A program made the position numbers and the translations under genes. DNA of 15,125 nt from contig CAMYKF010000590.1 of NCBI GenBank assembly GCA_947258905.1, positions 1 to 15,125 on the forward strand, in the 5' to 3' direction. Below are positions 7,385 through 14,689 of the stretch, in pieces; the first letter of the stretch is position 1, and each line of letters begins with the position of its first letter. Source of the DNA: an uncultured Pirellulaceae bacterium (GTDB lineage: Bacteria > Planctomycetota > Planctomycetia > Pirellulales > Pirellulaceae). The notes under the pieces were generated by a model. That model worked only from the letters and a program-made list of their open reading frames with translations, had not been told where the DNA came from and made no database searches.

Positions 7385-8106
7385 GCCTGCTCGAGCATCT
7401 CGCGAATCAGCGCCGCACAGATCTCGGGAAACCTGAGCGGCAACAGATGACAGTCCGTTTTCAGCCATTGAATTTCGCATGCGGGGAAACAGGCTCGGGT
7501 ATGCGCCGCGGTTACAATTTGGTCGTCAATCGCCGCGATGACCCGTCGGGGCCCGGCGAACACGTTCCATTGTTCCCGGCAGTCCGTGTTTCGCAAGGCT
7601 GCCAACCCCCGATCCAGCCATTCCATGTCCGGTTCGACTTGCGGCACCAGGTCGGGGGCACCGGCATTTTTGAAAAAGTCCGCGAGCACCTGCCCCGGAT
7701 TGATGGCCAGCCCACGCTGCATGCGTGCCAGCACGCGATCCGGCCAACCCACCGGTTTGGCATCGGCAGCCGCAATGTGCCGATGAAACTCTTCATCAGC
7801 TGCAGCCGTGGTCTGCTCGCCCGGCGACGCCGGAAAATCTTCGGCACACGTGAACCTTGTAAAACCGCCAATCGAGACCAGGCGGTCGAACGAAACCTGC
7901 TCGCTGTCCAGCAACCACAGCAAACCAAGTGAATGACCAATGGCCAGATCAAAATGATTTCCAGATTCCAATGCCGCAACGTCGTCACAGGCCGGCACGC
8001 AGGTTACTTTAAGAGTTTGGCCTGGCATCAGCTCACGCAATCGCCGGCTATGGCGTTCCCACAACCAGTTTCCGCAAGCCCAGCCACCGACGCAGATGAT
8101 GTTCAC
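7381..8106 (-). CDS. Alpha/beta hydrolase, probable pimeloyl-ACP methyl ester esterase (BioH-like role)
   Basis: 241 residues, starting with GTG at 8106 that overlaps the bioF stop (GTGA). It has a compact alpha/beta hydrolase fold: GGWACGNWLW near the N-terminus (like the GWG motif of BioH and BioG), nucleophile elbow GHSLG with Ser59, candidate acid Asp194 or Asp195 in AAIDDQ, and His220 in TDCHLL. Position between bioF and bioC indicates that it removes the methyl group from pimeloyl-ACP methyl ester, ending the BioC-started route. Several unrelated-looking esterases fill this role (BioH, BioG, BioK, BioJ, BioV); overall similarity to E. coli BioH looks low, so I do not give a symbol. Function is inferred mainly from context and triad. 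Confidence 0.82.
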   Translation of the reverse strand: MNIICVGGWACGNWLWERHSRRLRELMPGQTLKVTCVPACDDVAALESGNHFDLAIGHSLGLLWLLDSEQVSFDRLVSIGGFTRFTCAEDFPASPGEQTTAAADEEFHRHIAAADAKPVGWPDRVLARMQRGLAINPGQVLADFFKNAGAPDLVPQVEPDMEWLDRGLAALRNTDCREQWNVFAGPRRVIAAIDDQIVTAAHTRACFPACEIQWLKTDCHLLPLRFPEICAALIREMLEQA

Positions 8107-9293
8107 GATATGGCCTTGTGAGTGATCAGCGCATCGATCGCCGCGAGCAGTCCGTCGACTTGCGCTCGTGAATGTATGGCGGAAAGCGAGATGCGCAGGC
8201 GTGCCGTGCCGGCCGGTACACTCGGCGGGCGAATCGCACCGACCAGGAATCCGCGTTGCAGCAATCCTGCGGCGACTTGCATCACCCGCTCGTCCTCACC
8301 GACGGTCACGGGCACAATTGGCGTACTCGAATCCAGCGTATCCAGTCCGGTCGCTCGCAATGCGGCACGCAGGTGTTCGGACAATCGTCGCAGGTGTTCA
8401 CGCTCGTCGTTCATATCTGGAACCAGATCAAGTGCCGCGTCGATCATGCCCAGTATTGGCGGCGGCAGGGCCGTCGAGTAGATCAGCGCGGCACAGCGGT
8501 TAATCAAGTACTCACGGACTGGTTGTGAACAGGCGATAAAGGCGCCGTAAGACCCCAGCGCCTTGCCGCACGTGCCAAGGATAACTTCATGCTCTCGCGG
8601 CCCGCTCACCAGACCCATTCCCCGGGCACCGAGAACGCCGGTTGCATGGGCTTCGTCCACAAACAACTGTGCATTGTATCGCGCTGCCAGTTCCCGCATG
8701 CCTTTGACATCCAGTCGATCGCCGTCCATCGAGTACACCGTTTCGCAGACAATCAGTGCCGCGTCATCGGCTGTGACGGTTCGTTGCAGCAGTTGCTCAA
8801 GATGATCGAGGTCATTGTGACGGAAGCGTTTTTGCCGGACACCGGCGGCCGCCAGTCCAAGATGCGTGCTCGCATGACACAGGCGATCGGTGAACACATG
8901 CAACTGGCCATTGTCTTCGGCCAGCAACCTGCGATCGGCCAGCGCGGCCAGCACACCGCTGGCGGTCTGGAAACCGGATCCGATCAACAGTGCGGTCTCG
9001 CTGCCCTTCAGCCTGGCAAGTTTCCGTTCGATCTGTTCGCAGACGGCGAGATTACCCGAGATCAACCGCGAGGCTCGTGCACCGGCGCCGTACCGCCGGG
9101 CCCACTCGCCAGCCGCCTCAATCACCTGCGGATGCCGTGACAGACCCAAATAATCGTTCGACGCAAAATCAGCAACCTCGCGACCTTCCATCAGCAAACG
9201 CCCGCCCTCCAACGGCTCGGCCGCTTGCAAATGTCGCCGAGCCGATTGCGGCAGGTGATCAAGACAATCAGTGATGCGTTCGTAGAGGTTCAC
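8103..9293 (-). CDS. bioF: 8-amino-7-oxononanoate synthase
   Basis: 396 residues. This PLP enzyme condenses pimeloyl-ACP (or CoA) with L-alanine to form 8-amino-7-oxononanoate. Family marks: DFASNDYLGLSRHP (about 42-55), GSGFQTASGVLAAL (about 105-118), the cofactor-stacking His140 in DRLCHAS, FVDEAHATGVLG with Asp213 and His216, and the PLP lysine Lys244 in GTCGKALGSYGA. A 'TCGK' in place of the more usual TLGK or TFGK is a minor variation. The start codon is GTG at 9293; an in-frame TGA lies upstream with no alternative start between, and no Shine-Dalgarno sequence is evident. It is the first gene of the biotin operon, with the next gene overlapping by 4 bp. Confidence 0.96.
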   Translation of the reverse strand: MNLYERITDCLDHLPQSARRHLQAAEPLEGGRLLMEGREVADFASNDYLGLSRHPQVIEAAGEWARRYGAGARASRLISGNLAVCEQIERKLARLKGSETALLIGSGFQTASGVLAALADRRLLAEDNGQLHVFTDRLCHASTHLGLAAAGVRQKRFRHNDLDHLEQLLQRTVTADDAALIVCETVYSMDGDRLDVKGMRELAARYNAQLFVDEAHATGVLGARGMGLVSGPREHEVILGTCGKALGSYGAFIACSQPVREYLINRCAALIYSTALPPPILGMIDAALDLVPDMNDEREHLRRLSEHLRAALRATGLDTLDSSTPIVPVTVGEDERVMQVAAGLLQRGFLVGAIRPPSVPAGTARLRISLSAIHSRAQVDGLLAAIDALITHKAIS

Positions 9294-9364
9294 GAATTTG
9301 GTGTCAAGACGCGGCTTATCCCAATCTCAATCCTCGTAATCGTAATCGGGCGCGGTGATGCGCG

Positions 9365-9390
9365 CAAGGGTAAGTGCCTGCCCCTTGGGT
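9365..9390. repeat. Small REP-like hairpin in the bioF leader
   Basis: CAAGGG (9365-9370) pairs with CCCTTG (9382-9387) around TAAGTGCCTGC. A GTGCCTGCCCC-type string resembles sequences often seen in REP elements linked to REP-associated tyrosine transposases; this is from memory, and no transposase is in the window. The rest of 9294-9401 would contain the bio promoter; I see no confident -35/-10 pair and no BirA-type operator there. A short CGTAATCGTAATC direct repeat lies at about 9335-9347. Confidence 0.3.
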
Positions 9391-9401
9391 GCCCGCTCAA
9401 T

Positions 9402-9460
9402 TAGCGGTGGCTTCCAACCTCCGCACCGGGTACTTGATCGGCGGCTGGAAGCCACCGCTA
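9402..9460. repeat. 15-bp perfect inverted repeat, possible dispersed intergenic element
   Basis: TAGCGGTGGCTTCCA (9402-9416) and its exact reverse complement (9446-9460) flank 29 bp that can pair partly. It lies between the 3' end of the SGNH-like gene (9470) and the promoter region of bioF. It could terminate the upstream minus-strand transcript although no T-run follows, or be a copy of a genome-wide repeat. Confidence 0.55.
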
Positions 9461-9469
9461 CAATACGAA

Positions 9470-10801
9470 TCACCGCGAAGCGTTATTAGAACCTTGAATC
9501 TGATGGGCCGACATGGGGTTGATGTCGTCCGGCGATTTGCCGGCGGCGGCCATCAGATGGCGGGCCAGGCTGCGAGCCAGCGGCACGCTGCGAATGTAAT
9601 CGAATTGCGGATAGCGGTCGGCCCACCATTGGTCGTAGACGCCGGAGGTATCGTATCGCACCACTTGCCACAGGTCGCAAGTGATCACATCCGGAAACTC
9701 GGCCAAGACTTCGGCAGCCCACTGATTCTGTAACTTCATGCCGCCTGGCTCGTAACCCGCGGGTCGGTCGGGAACATCGGCGATCCCGTCGGGCAATGGC
9801 GTGCAAGTGACCCACACGAGACGCGCGCCGGTGCGCTCCAGCTGACGGATGGCCTGCCGCAAATTGGCTTGCCACTCGTCTTTGGATTCCACCTGATCCC
9901 GGCGTCCAAAGCTAAACGCAATCACATCCCACTGGCCCCGGCCCTCACGCAAGTCGCCGAGGTAATGATGCAGACGCGTCCATTTGGCTGACGCACCGGT
10001 AGTCGCCGGCGGATGGTATACGTTGGCCTTGCCAGCCAGTGCCTCCTTGAGTGCACGGTCGTAATCGTAACTGGTCATGTCGCCCAGCGACAAATAGTTG
10101 GGCAAGCCTTGCTGGAAATTCGCATACGGGTTACCGAGGTATTCATAGCGAATTCGCGTGGCCACGATTGCTTCGCCTTCCCGCACGCCTTCGACAAACA
10201 CCGACGTCTCGCCGGGACGCAAATCCAGAATGCTGCCTCCGGCAAGCAAACCGCGTCGTCGATGCAGGGTGACCGAATACAGTTGCGATTGCCGGTCGAC
10301 CATGAACTGGCCCGGCATTTGGCTCTCTGTAAGGATCCCGCCAAAGGTCAGCGGATCGTTCGGCGGTGGCGAGCTCGATAACACAAAACGCTCAAGGGGC
10401 CGAACCTGTTGCCCGAGGGCCCGGTCGCGTTCGACCTGGTCACGAAACTGCATACTCACATACAGTGGATCGGGCAGTTTCCAGGTCAGCACCTGGTTGT
10501 TTTGCGGATTGCCATCGGGCGCGGACAGATCCAGCGTAATGGCCAATTGCCGGTTGGCCAGATCGATCTGCGGCCAGTTCAGCTTCATCAATACCGGCAT
10601 GCCGTTGGGGATAAACACCTGGTAGTTGCGGTCCTGTGCCTGCAGTGTAAAGGAGTATTTCTGCCGGTCGATCACCAGTCCGTTGACGCGGACTTGCTCA
10701 CGTGCCGCTGGTGCCCGGGCTGGATCTTGCGCGTGGGCCGGTTGCCACAGCGCAGGGCCGATCAGCACCAGAGTGAGAACAAATAGCAGCCAGTGTTTCA
10801 T
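9470..10801 (-). CDS. Exported SGNH-hydrolase-like protein, probably catalytically dead
   Basis: 443 residues from the ATG at 10801, which opens a signal peptide (MKHWLLFVLTLVLI, cleavage after AHA, residue 24). The open frame reaches 10999, but that extension crosses the divergent intergenic repeats and places 66 non-signal residues in front. Residues about 30-235 form a beta-rich domain I do not recognise. From residue 238 the chain follows the planctomycete SGNH/GDSL pattern: LSLGDMTSYDYDRALKEALAGKANVYHPP, WDVIAFSFGRRD (about 290-300), LVWVTCTPLPDG, a terminal helix. At the nucleophile position GDS reads GDM (Met242), and the final DxxH reads DYIR (Asp401 to Arg404). Both Ser and His therefore appear lost, suggesting a binding rather than hydrolytic role. 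It is extracytoplasmic by signal peptide, divergent from the SRPBCC gene. Confidence 0.8.
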   Translation of the reverse strand: MKHWLLFVLTLVLIGPALWQPAHAQDPARAPAAREQVRVNGLVIDRQKYSFTLQAQDRNYQVFIPNGMPVLMKLNWPQIDLANRQLAITLDLSAPDGNPQNNQVLTWKLPDPLYVSMQFRDQVERDRALGQQVRPLERFVLSSSPPPNDPLTFGGILTESQMPGQFMVDRQSQLYSVTLHRRRGLLAGGSILDLRPGETSVFVEGVREGEAIVATRIRYEYLGNPYANFQQGLPNYLSLGDMTSYDYDRALKEALAGKANVYHPPATTGASAKWTRLHHYLGDLREGRGQWDVIAFSFGRRDQVESKDEWQANLRQAIRQLERTGARLVWVTCTPLPDGIADVPDRPAGYEPGGMKLQNQWAAEVLAEFPDVITCDLWQVVRYDTSGVYDQWWADRYPQFDYIRSVPLARSLARHLMAAAGKSPDDINPMSAHQIQGSNNASR

Positions 10802-10898
10802 TGTCGAGTCACGCCCGAAGGAAAGAGTGATATCGCGCCTTCTTGATATTAGTCGGAACCGCCCTCCGGGGCAGCGCCAATTACGGACCAACCCGTAA

Positions 10899-11020
10899 GG
10901 GCCGGGCACAAAATCCTGGGCACGCAACGCCGACGCAAGCAGATCTTTGCGTGGCTTGGTCGGGAGACCAACCCACAACAGAGGAATCTCCTGTAACACA
11001 TCGCCCGGTTTCTCGCTGGG
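10899..11020 (+). promoter_or_regulatory. Structured leader with B12-box-like stretch; riboswitch-like element or dispersed repeat
   Basis: Between two divergent genes the plus strand can form consecutive hairpins: CCGGG/CCTGG (10902-10919), ACGCAA/TTGCGT (10933-10952), TTGGTC-GGGA-GACCAA (10956-10971) and CCCGG/CTGGG (11004-11020). GGGCCGGGC (10899-10907) can also close the whole region with GCCCGGTTT (11003-11011; six Watson-Crick and three G-U pairs), which excludes the first and last hairpins. The stretch 10958-10973 agrees with the cobalamin B12 box at about 12 of 16 positions, and CAAAATCC and CGCAACG occur upstream in the order seen in cobalamin riboswitches. It is shorter than canonical, and the downstream SRPBCC gene is not a usual B12-controlled gene. 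A dispersed palindromic repeat is an equal or better explanation. Confidence 0.3.
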
Positions 11021-11065
11021 AACTGTAACGAAAGCACGTTCAGCAGTTCAAGCGGACCAGGCGCG

Positions 11066-11602
11066 ATGAGAAATTTCCTGAAGAGAATCTGGCGATCCAC
11101 AAGGCGGGCCGATCGATATCACTTGACCAGCCAGTGGACCATTCGCGGCACGGTCGACGAGGTTTTCGAGGTGCTTGCCGATGTGGCCGATTACCCGCAG
11201 TGGTGGCAGGGCGTCTTTCTGGCTGTCGACGTAAACGACCAGGATGGTGAACCGGTAGCTCATGTTGTGTCACGGGGATTCCTGCCTTATCGAATTCACT
11301 TTACCGGGCAGCTGAAGAGCCAACGCGGTACGCAGGGATTCACCATTGAATCGAGTGGTGACTTCGCCGGACGCGGCACCTGGTCTCTGGAGCAAGTTGG
11401 CGACGAAGTGCACGTTACCTTTGACTGGAAGGTGCGTGTGGAAAAACGAACCATCAAGCACCTGTCCTTCCTGCTCAAACCTCTGTTTATTGCCAACCAC
11501 CGCTGGACCATGGCACGAGGCAGCCGCCGACTGCAGCAGGTTATCAGCGGCAAACAACACTGCGACCCCGAACACGGAATGCCCGCGCCGGCAGTCGCGT
11601 GA
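11066..11602 (+). CDS. SRPBCC (START/polyketide-cyclase-like) family protein
   Basis: 178 residues. A basic N-terminus (MRNFLKRIWRSTRRADRYH) is followed by a typical SRPBCC pattern: beta strand LTSQWTIRGTVDEVFEVLADVADYPQWW (about 20-47), the strand/loop core with FTGQLKSQRGTQGFTIESSG, GRGTWSLEQVGDEVHVTFDWKVRV (about 102-125), and the long C-terminal helix (about 130-160). These proteins hold hydrophobic ligands in a cavity; the substrate cannot be read from sequence. There is no signal peptide, so it is cytoplasmic. The start has only a weak AGG-type ribosome site. It is monocistronic as seen: divergent from the SGNH-like gene, convergent with the kinase. Its 264-bp upstream gap carries the structured leader. 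Confidence 0.85.
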   Translation: MRNFLKRIWRSTRRADRYHLTSQWTIRGTVDEVFEVLADVADYPQWWQGVFLAVDVNDQDGEPVAHVVSRGFLPYRIHFTGQLKSQRGTQGFTIESSGDFAGRGTWSLEQVGDEVHVTFDWKVRVEKRTIKHLSFLLKPLFIANHRWTMARGSRRLQQVISGKQHCDPEHGMPAPAVA

Positions 11603-11695
11603 CACCCTCTGGTTGCGTGCTAATGATGCGGCTCATGTTGTGGGCGGGCTCTGTCTTCGTTCGACTGCTTGGCTGGCTGGTCTCCTGACATCCCG
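11603..11695. other. Short gap between convergent genes, nothing recognisable
   Basis: 93 bp separate the SRPBCC stop from the kinase stop. I find no convincing hairpin followed by a T-run on either strand, and no short gene. Confidence 0.6.
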
Positions 11696-14689
11696 CTACC
11701 GACCGATCACCTGCTGGAATCGTTCACGAGACCGCAAGGGAGTCAGGGCACCTGCGTCATTCAGCTTGTTGGATTGTATCAACCCCTTGTCTTGCGCGAT
11801 AACGATCAGGTCGATGGCCCAATCGGCCATCTGCTGCTGAACGAGTTGCATTTGCTGATCATTGAGGTCAGGCGCTTCGACGATGTTGTCGATCAGACCG
11901 GCCAGCATGGTGATGCTGAACCGGTAATGGGCCGCGTCATCGGGAGCCTGGTCGATCCATTCCAAGGCAAGATCACGAGCCTGCTCAAATTGGCCCAACC
12001 TCACGTTGGCCAGCGCCAGTTGGCGGATCTGCCACTCAACATTGCTGCGGAAGGACGGATTTTTCGGGTTGGCTTGCCAGGCCTTGAGCCCGGCGTCCCT
12101 GGCTTCGGCCAGCATTTCGCGTGCTTCGCTTATCGCCTCGCCTTGATCCATCATGCTCACCGCCAGATTTCCGAGGCCCATCGATAATGACCACCAGTAA
12201 GATGGCCGCTCGGGAAATTCGTCTGCCAGACCGCGAGAGATTTCGATGGAAATTCTCTGTAATCTTCGGCCATCGGCGCGATGGTCCAGTTCTTTTTCGG
12301 TAATGCTGCCCAGGTTTCCATATAGCTTGACCAATTCGTTCCGGTCATCGGCCGTCAGTCCGAACTGGTCTTCCTTTTTCAGCAGCAAGTCGATCGCATG
12401 CTGAAATTTTTCGGCAGCCATTTCGGGATCCGGTGGATCACGTCGTCGGCAGGCGATGCCCATTCCATTGCTGGCCATACTGGCAAGTCTTAAATATCGC
12501 GGTACGCCGGGAAAATCACCGGCCAGTTGTTCAAAGTTCTGCGTTGATTGCTCGTAGTATTCCAGAGCCGACTCATAGTCTTTGAGTGAATACAGGAGGT
12601 TGCCAAGATTCAGCGCCGTTGTCGCCATCTGGCCTTGCAGTTCGACATTGTCGGGCTCTGTTTCCAGTGCGGTTCCGGCAACACGGATCGAGGCCTGGTA
12701 GTTTTCGACGGCGGCGTCCATTTGGCCAATGGCTTTTTGCCCGATGGCCAGACTGTTATGAGCTCGCGACAGCTCGGAATGTACGAGGTGATCGCCGTCG
12801 AATTCCTCCATCCCGGCTAATAGCTGGACCGACTTGTCAAACGCCGCCACGGCCTCCGCTGCTTGTCGCTCGCGTTGCAGTGACATGCCCAGCAAACGGT
12901 ACGCACTGGACAATTCAATCCGCGTGTTAAAATTGAATTCGAGTGCCTCTGCAGCATTGAGCAGTGCGATGGCGGCCTTGGCCGACTGGGTCGAATCCGA
13001 CCGCTGCATGCCGTACAAGGCATGTCCGCTCAATCGATGCAGACGCCCCTGTTCCAGCAGCAATTCGGCCTGTTCCGCGCCATCTGCCGGAATTTGATCG
13101 AGAGCCGCGAGTGCCTTGGCATAGTGCCCGGTCGCCATTTCCGGCTTGCCCAGCTCCATCTGGATCTTGCCGATCCGCCGATGGGCGTGCGCCGTACGCA
13201 AACTGGCCAGTTCATCCTGTTCGGCTTCGAGGATTTCCTGTTGCAGTTCGAGTGCTCTCAACAAAAGCCGTTCCCGCAAGGGCGTCATGTGAGGTACGTT
13301 TCGTAGCGAATCGGCGACATCAGTCAGCATATCGTCGATAGCCTGTTCGGCACGTTGCAGGTGCCCCACCGCGCGCCCGCCCTGACGCTGCGACTCCGCG
13401 AGGTTGTTTTGAGCATTACGCCACTGCCAGGTCGTCAAACCGAGGCCGGCGGCCATTGAGAAGAACAACAACACCAACATGGCCGCCATGGCCGGATTGC
13501 GTTTACACCACCGGCTCAGCTGAGTCAGTTTGCCGGCGGGCCGCGCAGTGACCGATCGGCCGTTGAGAAAGCTTGCGAGGTCGTCCTGCAGCCGTTGCGC
13601 GTCGGTGTAGCGATTAGCCGCATCCTTCTCCAGGCACTTCATGCAAATTGCCGACAGGTCGCGCGGCACGGATGCATCGGCTTTTTCCGGTGACACAGGC
13701 ACTTCTGTTTCGACCGCCCGCATCGTGGCCAGATTCGATTCGCCCAAAATCGGTGGCTTGCCCGCAAGCAGCTCGTACAGGATCGCGCCCAGGGCGTAGA
13801 TATCAGATCGTTCGTCGATTTGATTCACCAAGCCACGGGCTTGCTCCGGCGACATATAGGCCGGCGTGCCAATTGTCGCGCCTGTTTGAGTCATCTGTTG
13901 ATCGCTGGCGGTGAACCGGGCGAGGCCAAAATCGGCAATTCGCAACGCATCCACCAGATCGTCACCGGTCGCTTCGGTTTGTTCGCCGTCTGCAAAATGC
14001 AACAACACGTTTCCGGGCTTGAGATCGCGATGAATCACGCCCCGGGCGTGCGCGTGCTGCACACCTTCGGCCAGCCGCGCCACGATGCGTGCCGCCAGTT
14101 GCGGATCGATTTTCTTTTGGCGGTCGCGATACCAGTGCCCCAGCGTGCCGCCGTTGCAGAACGCCGAAGCGATGAACAGGATGGAACCATCGGCACCCGT
14201 TTCGTAGACCGGCACGATCGCCGGATGGCCCAGCATGGCAACAAGGCGAGCTTCGCGCACAAACCGCTCACGTGACTTGGCGCCGGACATCAACGATTCG
14301 AGGCGGGGAATCTTGAGCGCGACCAGCCGGCCCAGTTTCGTGTCGCGCGCCTTGAGTACGACACCAAATCCGCCCCGAGCCAGCGTCTCCAGCACTTCAT
14401 AATGGCCCAGCTGTTTCGGCGTCGGGTTTTCCGTTGTCCACAGCGGCTCGTTTTGCCCGGGCGTTGAGTCCTCGCCGATTAGCGCCGAGTCGACCGCGGC
14501 CTGATGGAAGTCCGGGTTGCCATCCTCAAGCAATTGCAGGGCATGCCGCAATTCGAGGAAGTGTTGTCGCTGGTCGTCACTCAACGCCGCCAGCATGTCA
14601 TCGGAGATGGCTGCTGACTCGCCTGACTGCAGCAACTGAATCAGCTGTTCCGCTGACGGTTCAGGTTGATTGGTTTCCGGATGAGTCAT
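11696..14689 (-). CDS. Membrane Ser/Thr protein kinase (PknB-type) with TPR-like C-terminal half
   Basis: 997 residues. Residues 1-95 are a polar lead region with no recognised domain. The kinase domain (about 97-375) is complete: glycine loop ARGGFGVV (104-111), Lys126 in VALKIP, Glu146 in the C helix, HRDLKPGN with Asp222 and Asn227, DFG (Asp253), GTPAYMSPEQA (274-284). A loop of about 25 residues lies between HRDLKPGN and DFG, longer than usual. A single membrane segment follows (about 399-418, NPAMAAMLVLLFFSMAAGLGL), then about 575 residues of helical repeats with TPR-like pairs (for example ALNLGNLLYSLKDYESALEYYEQ), presumably outside the cytoplasm. The ATG at 14689 has GGAA 10 nt upstream and overlaps the sigma-factor gene by 29 bp, so the two are coexpressed. 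Kinase plus ECF sigma pairs are known in planctomycetes. Targets are unknown; the sigma factor is the obvious candidate. Confidence 0.93.
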   Translation of the reverse strand: MTHPETNQPEPSAEQLIQLLQSGESAAISDDMLAALSDDQRQHFLELRHALQLLEDGNPDFHQAAVDSALIGEDSTPGQNEPLWTTENPTPKQLGHYEVLETLARGGFGVVLKARDTKLGRLVALKIPRLESLMSGAKSRERFVREARLVAMLGHPAIVPVYETGADGSILFIASAFCNGGTLGHWYRDRQKKIDPQLAARIVARLAEGVQHAHARGVIHRDLKPGNVLLHFADGEQTEATGDDLVDALRIADFGLARFTASDQQMTQTGATIGTPAYMSPEQARGLVNQIDERSDIYALGAILYELLAGKPPILGESNLATMRAVETEVPVSPEKADASVPRDLSAICMKCLEKDAANRYTDAQRLQDDLASFLNGRSVTARPAGKLTQLSRWCKRNPAMAAMLVLLFFSMAAGLGLTTWQWRNAQNNLAESQRQGGRAVGHLQRAEQAIDDMLTDVADSLRNVPHMTPLRERLLLRALELQQEILEAEQDELASLRTAHAHRRIGKIQMELGKPEMATGHYAKALAALDQIPADGAEQAELLLEQGRLHRLSGHALYGMQRSDSTQSAKAAIALLNAAEALEFNFNTRIELSSAYRLLGMSLQRERQAAEAVAAFDKSVQLLAGMEEFDGDHLVHSELSRAHNSLAIGQKAIGQMDAAVENYQASIRVAGTALETEPDNVELQGQMATTALNLGNLLYSLKDYESALEYYEQSTQNFEQLAGDFPGVPRYLRLASMASNGMGIACRRRDPPDPEMAAEKFQHAIDLLLKKEDQFGLTADDRNELVKLYGNLGSITEKELDHRADGRRLQRISIEISRGLADEFPERPSYWWSLSMGLGNLAVSMMDQGEAISEAREMLAEARDAGLKAWQANPKNPSFRSNVEWQIRQLALANVRLGQFEQARDLALEWIDQAPDDAAHYRFSITMLAGLIDNIVEAPDLNDQQMQLVQQQMADWAIDLIVIAQDKGLIQSNKLNDAGALTPLRSRERFQQVIGR

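Noticed and set aside
7385..7480. 32-residue N-terminal extension of BioC
   Set aside because: The ATGA overlap at 7384 and the position of the BioC signature favour the shorter form.
9302..9307. TTGACA on the minus strand as a -35 box for bioF
   Set aside because: It lies only about 8 nt before the GTG start, too close for a promoter unless the start is wrong, and no later start fits.
10802..10999. 66-residue N-terminal extension of the SGNH-like protein
   Set aside because: The ATG at 10801 opens a good signal peptide, and the extension crosses the intergenic hairpins.
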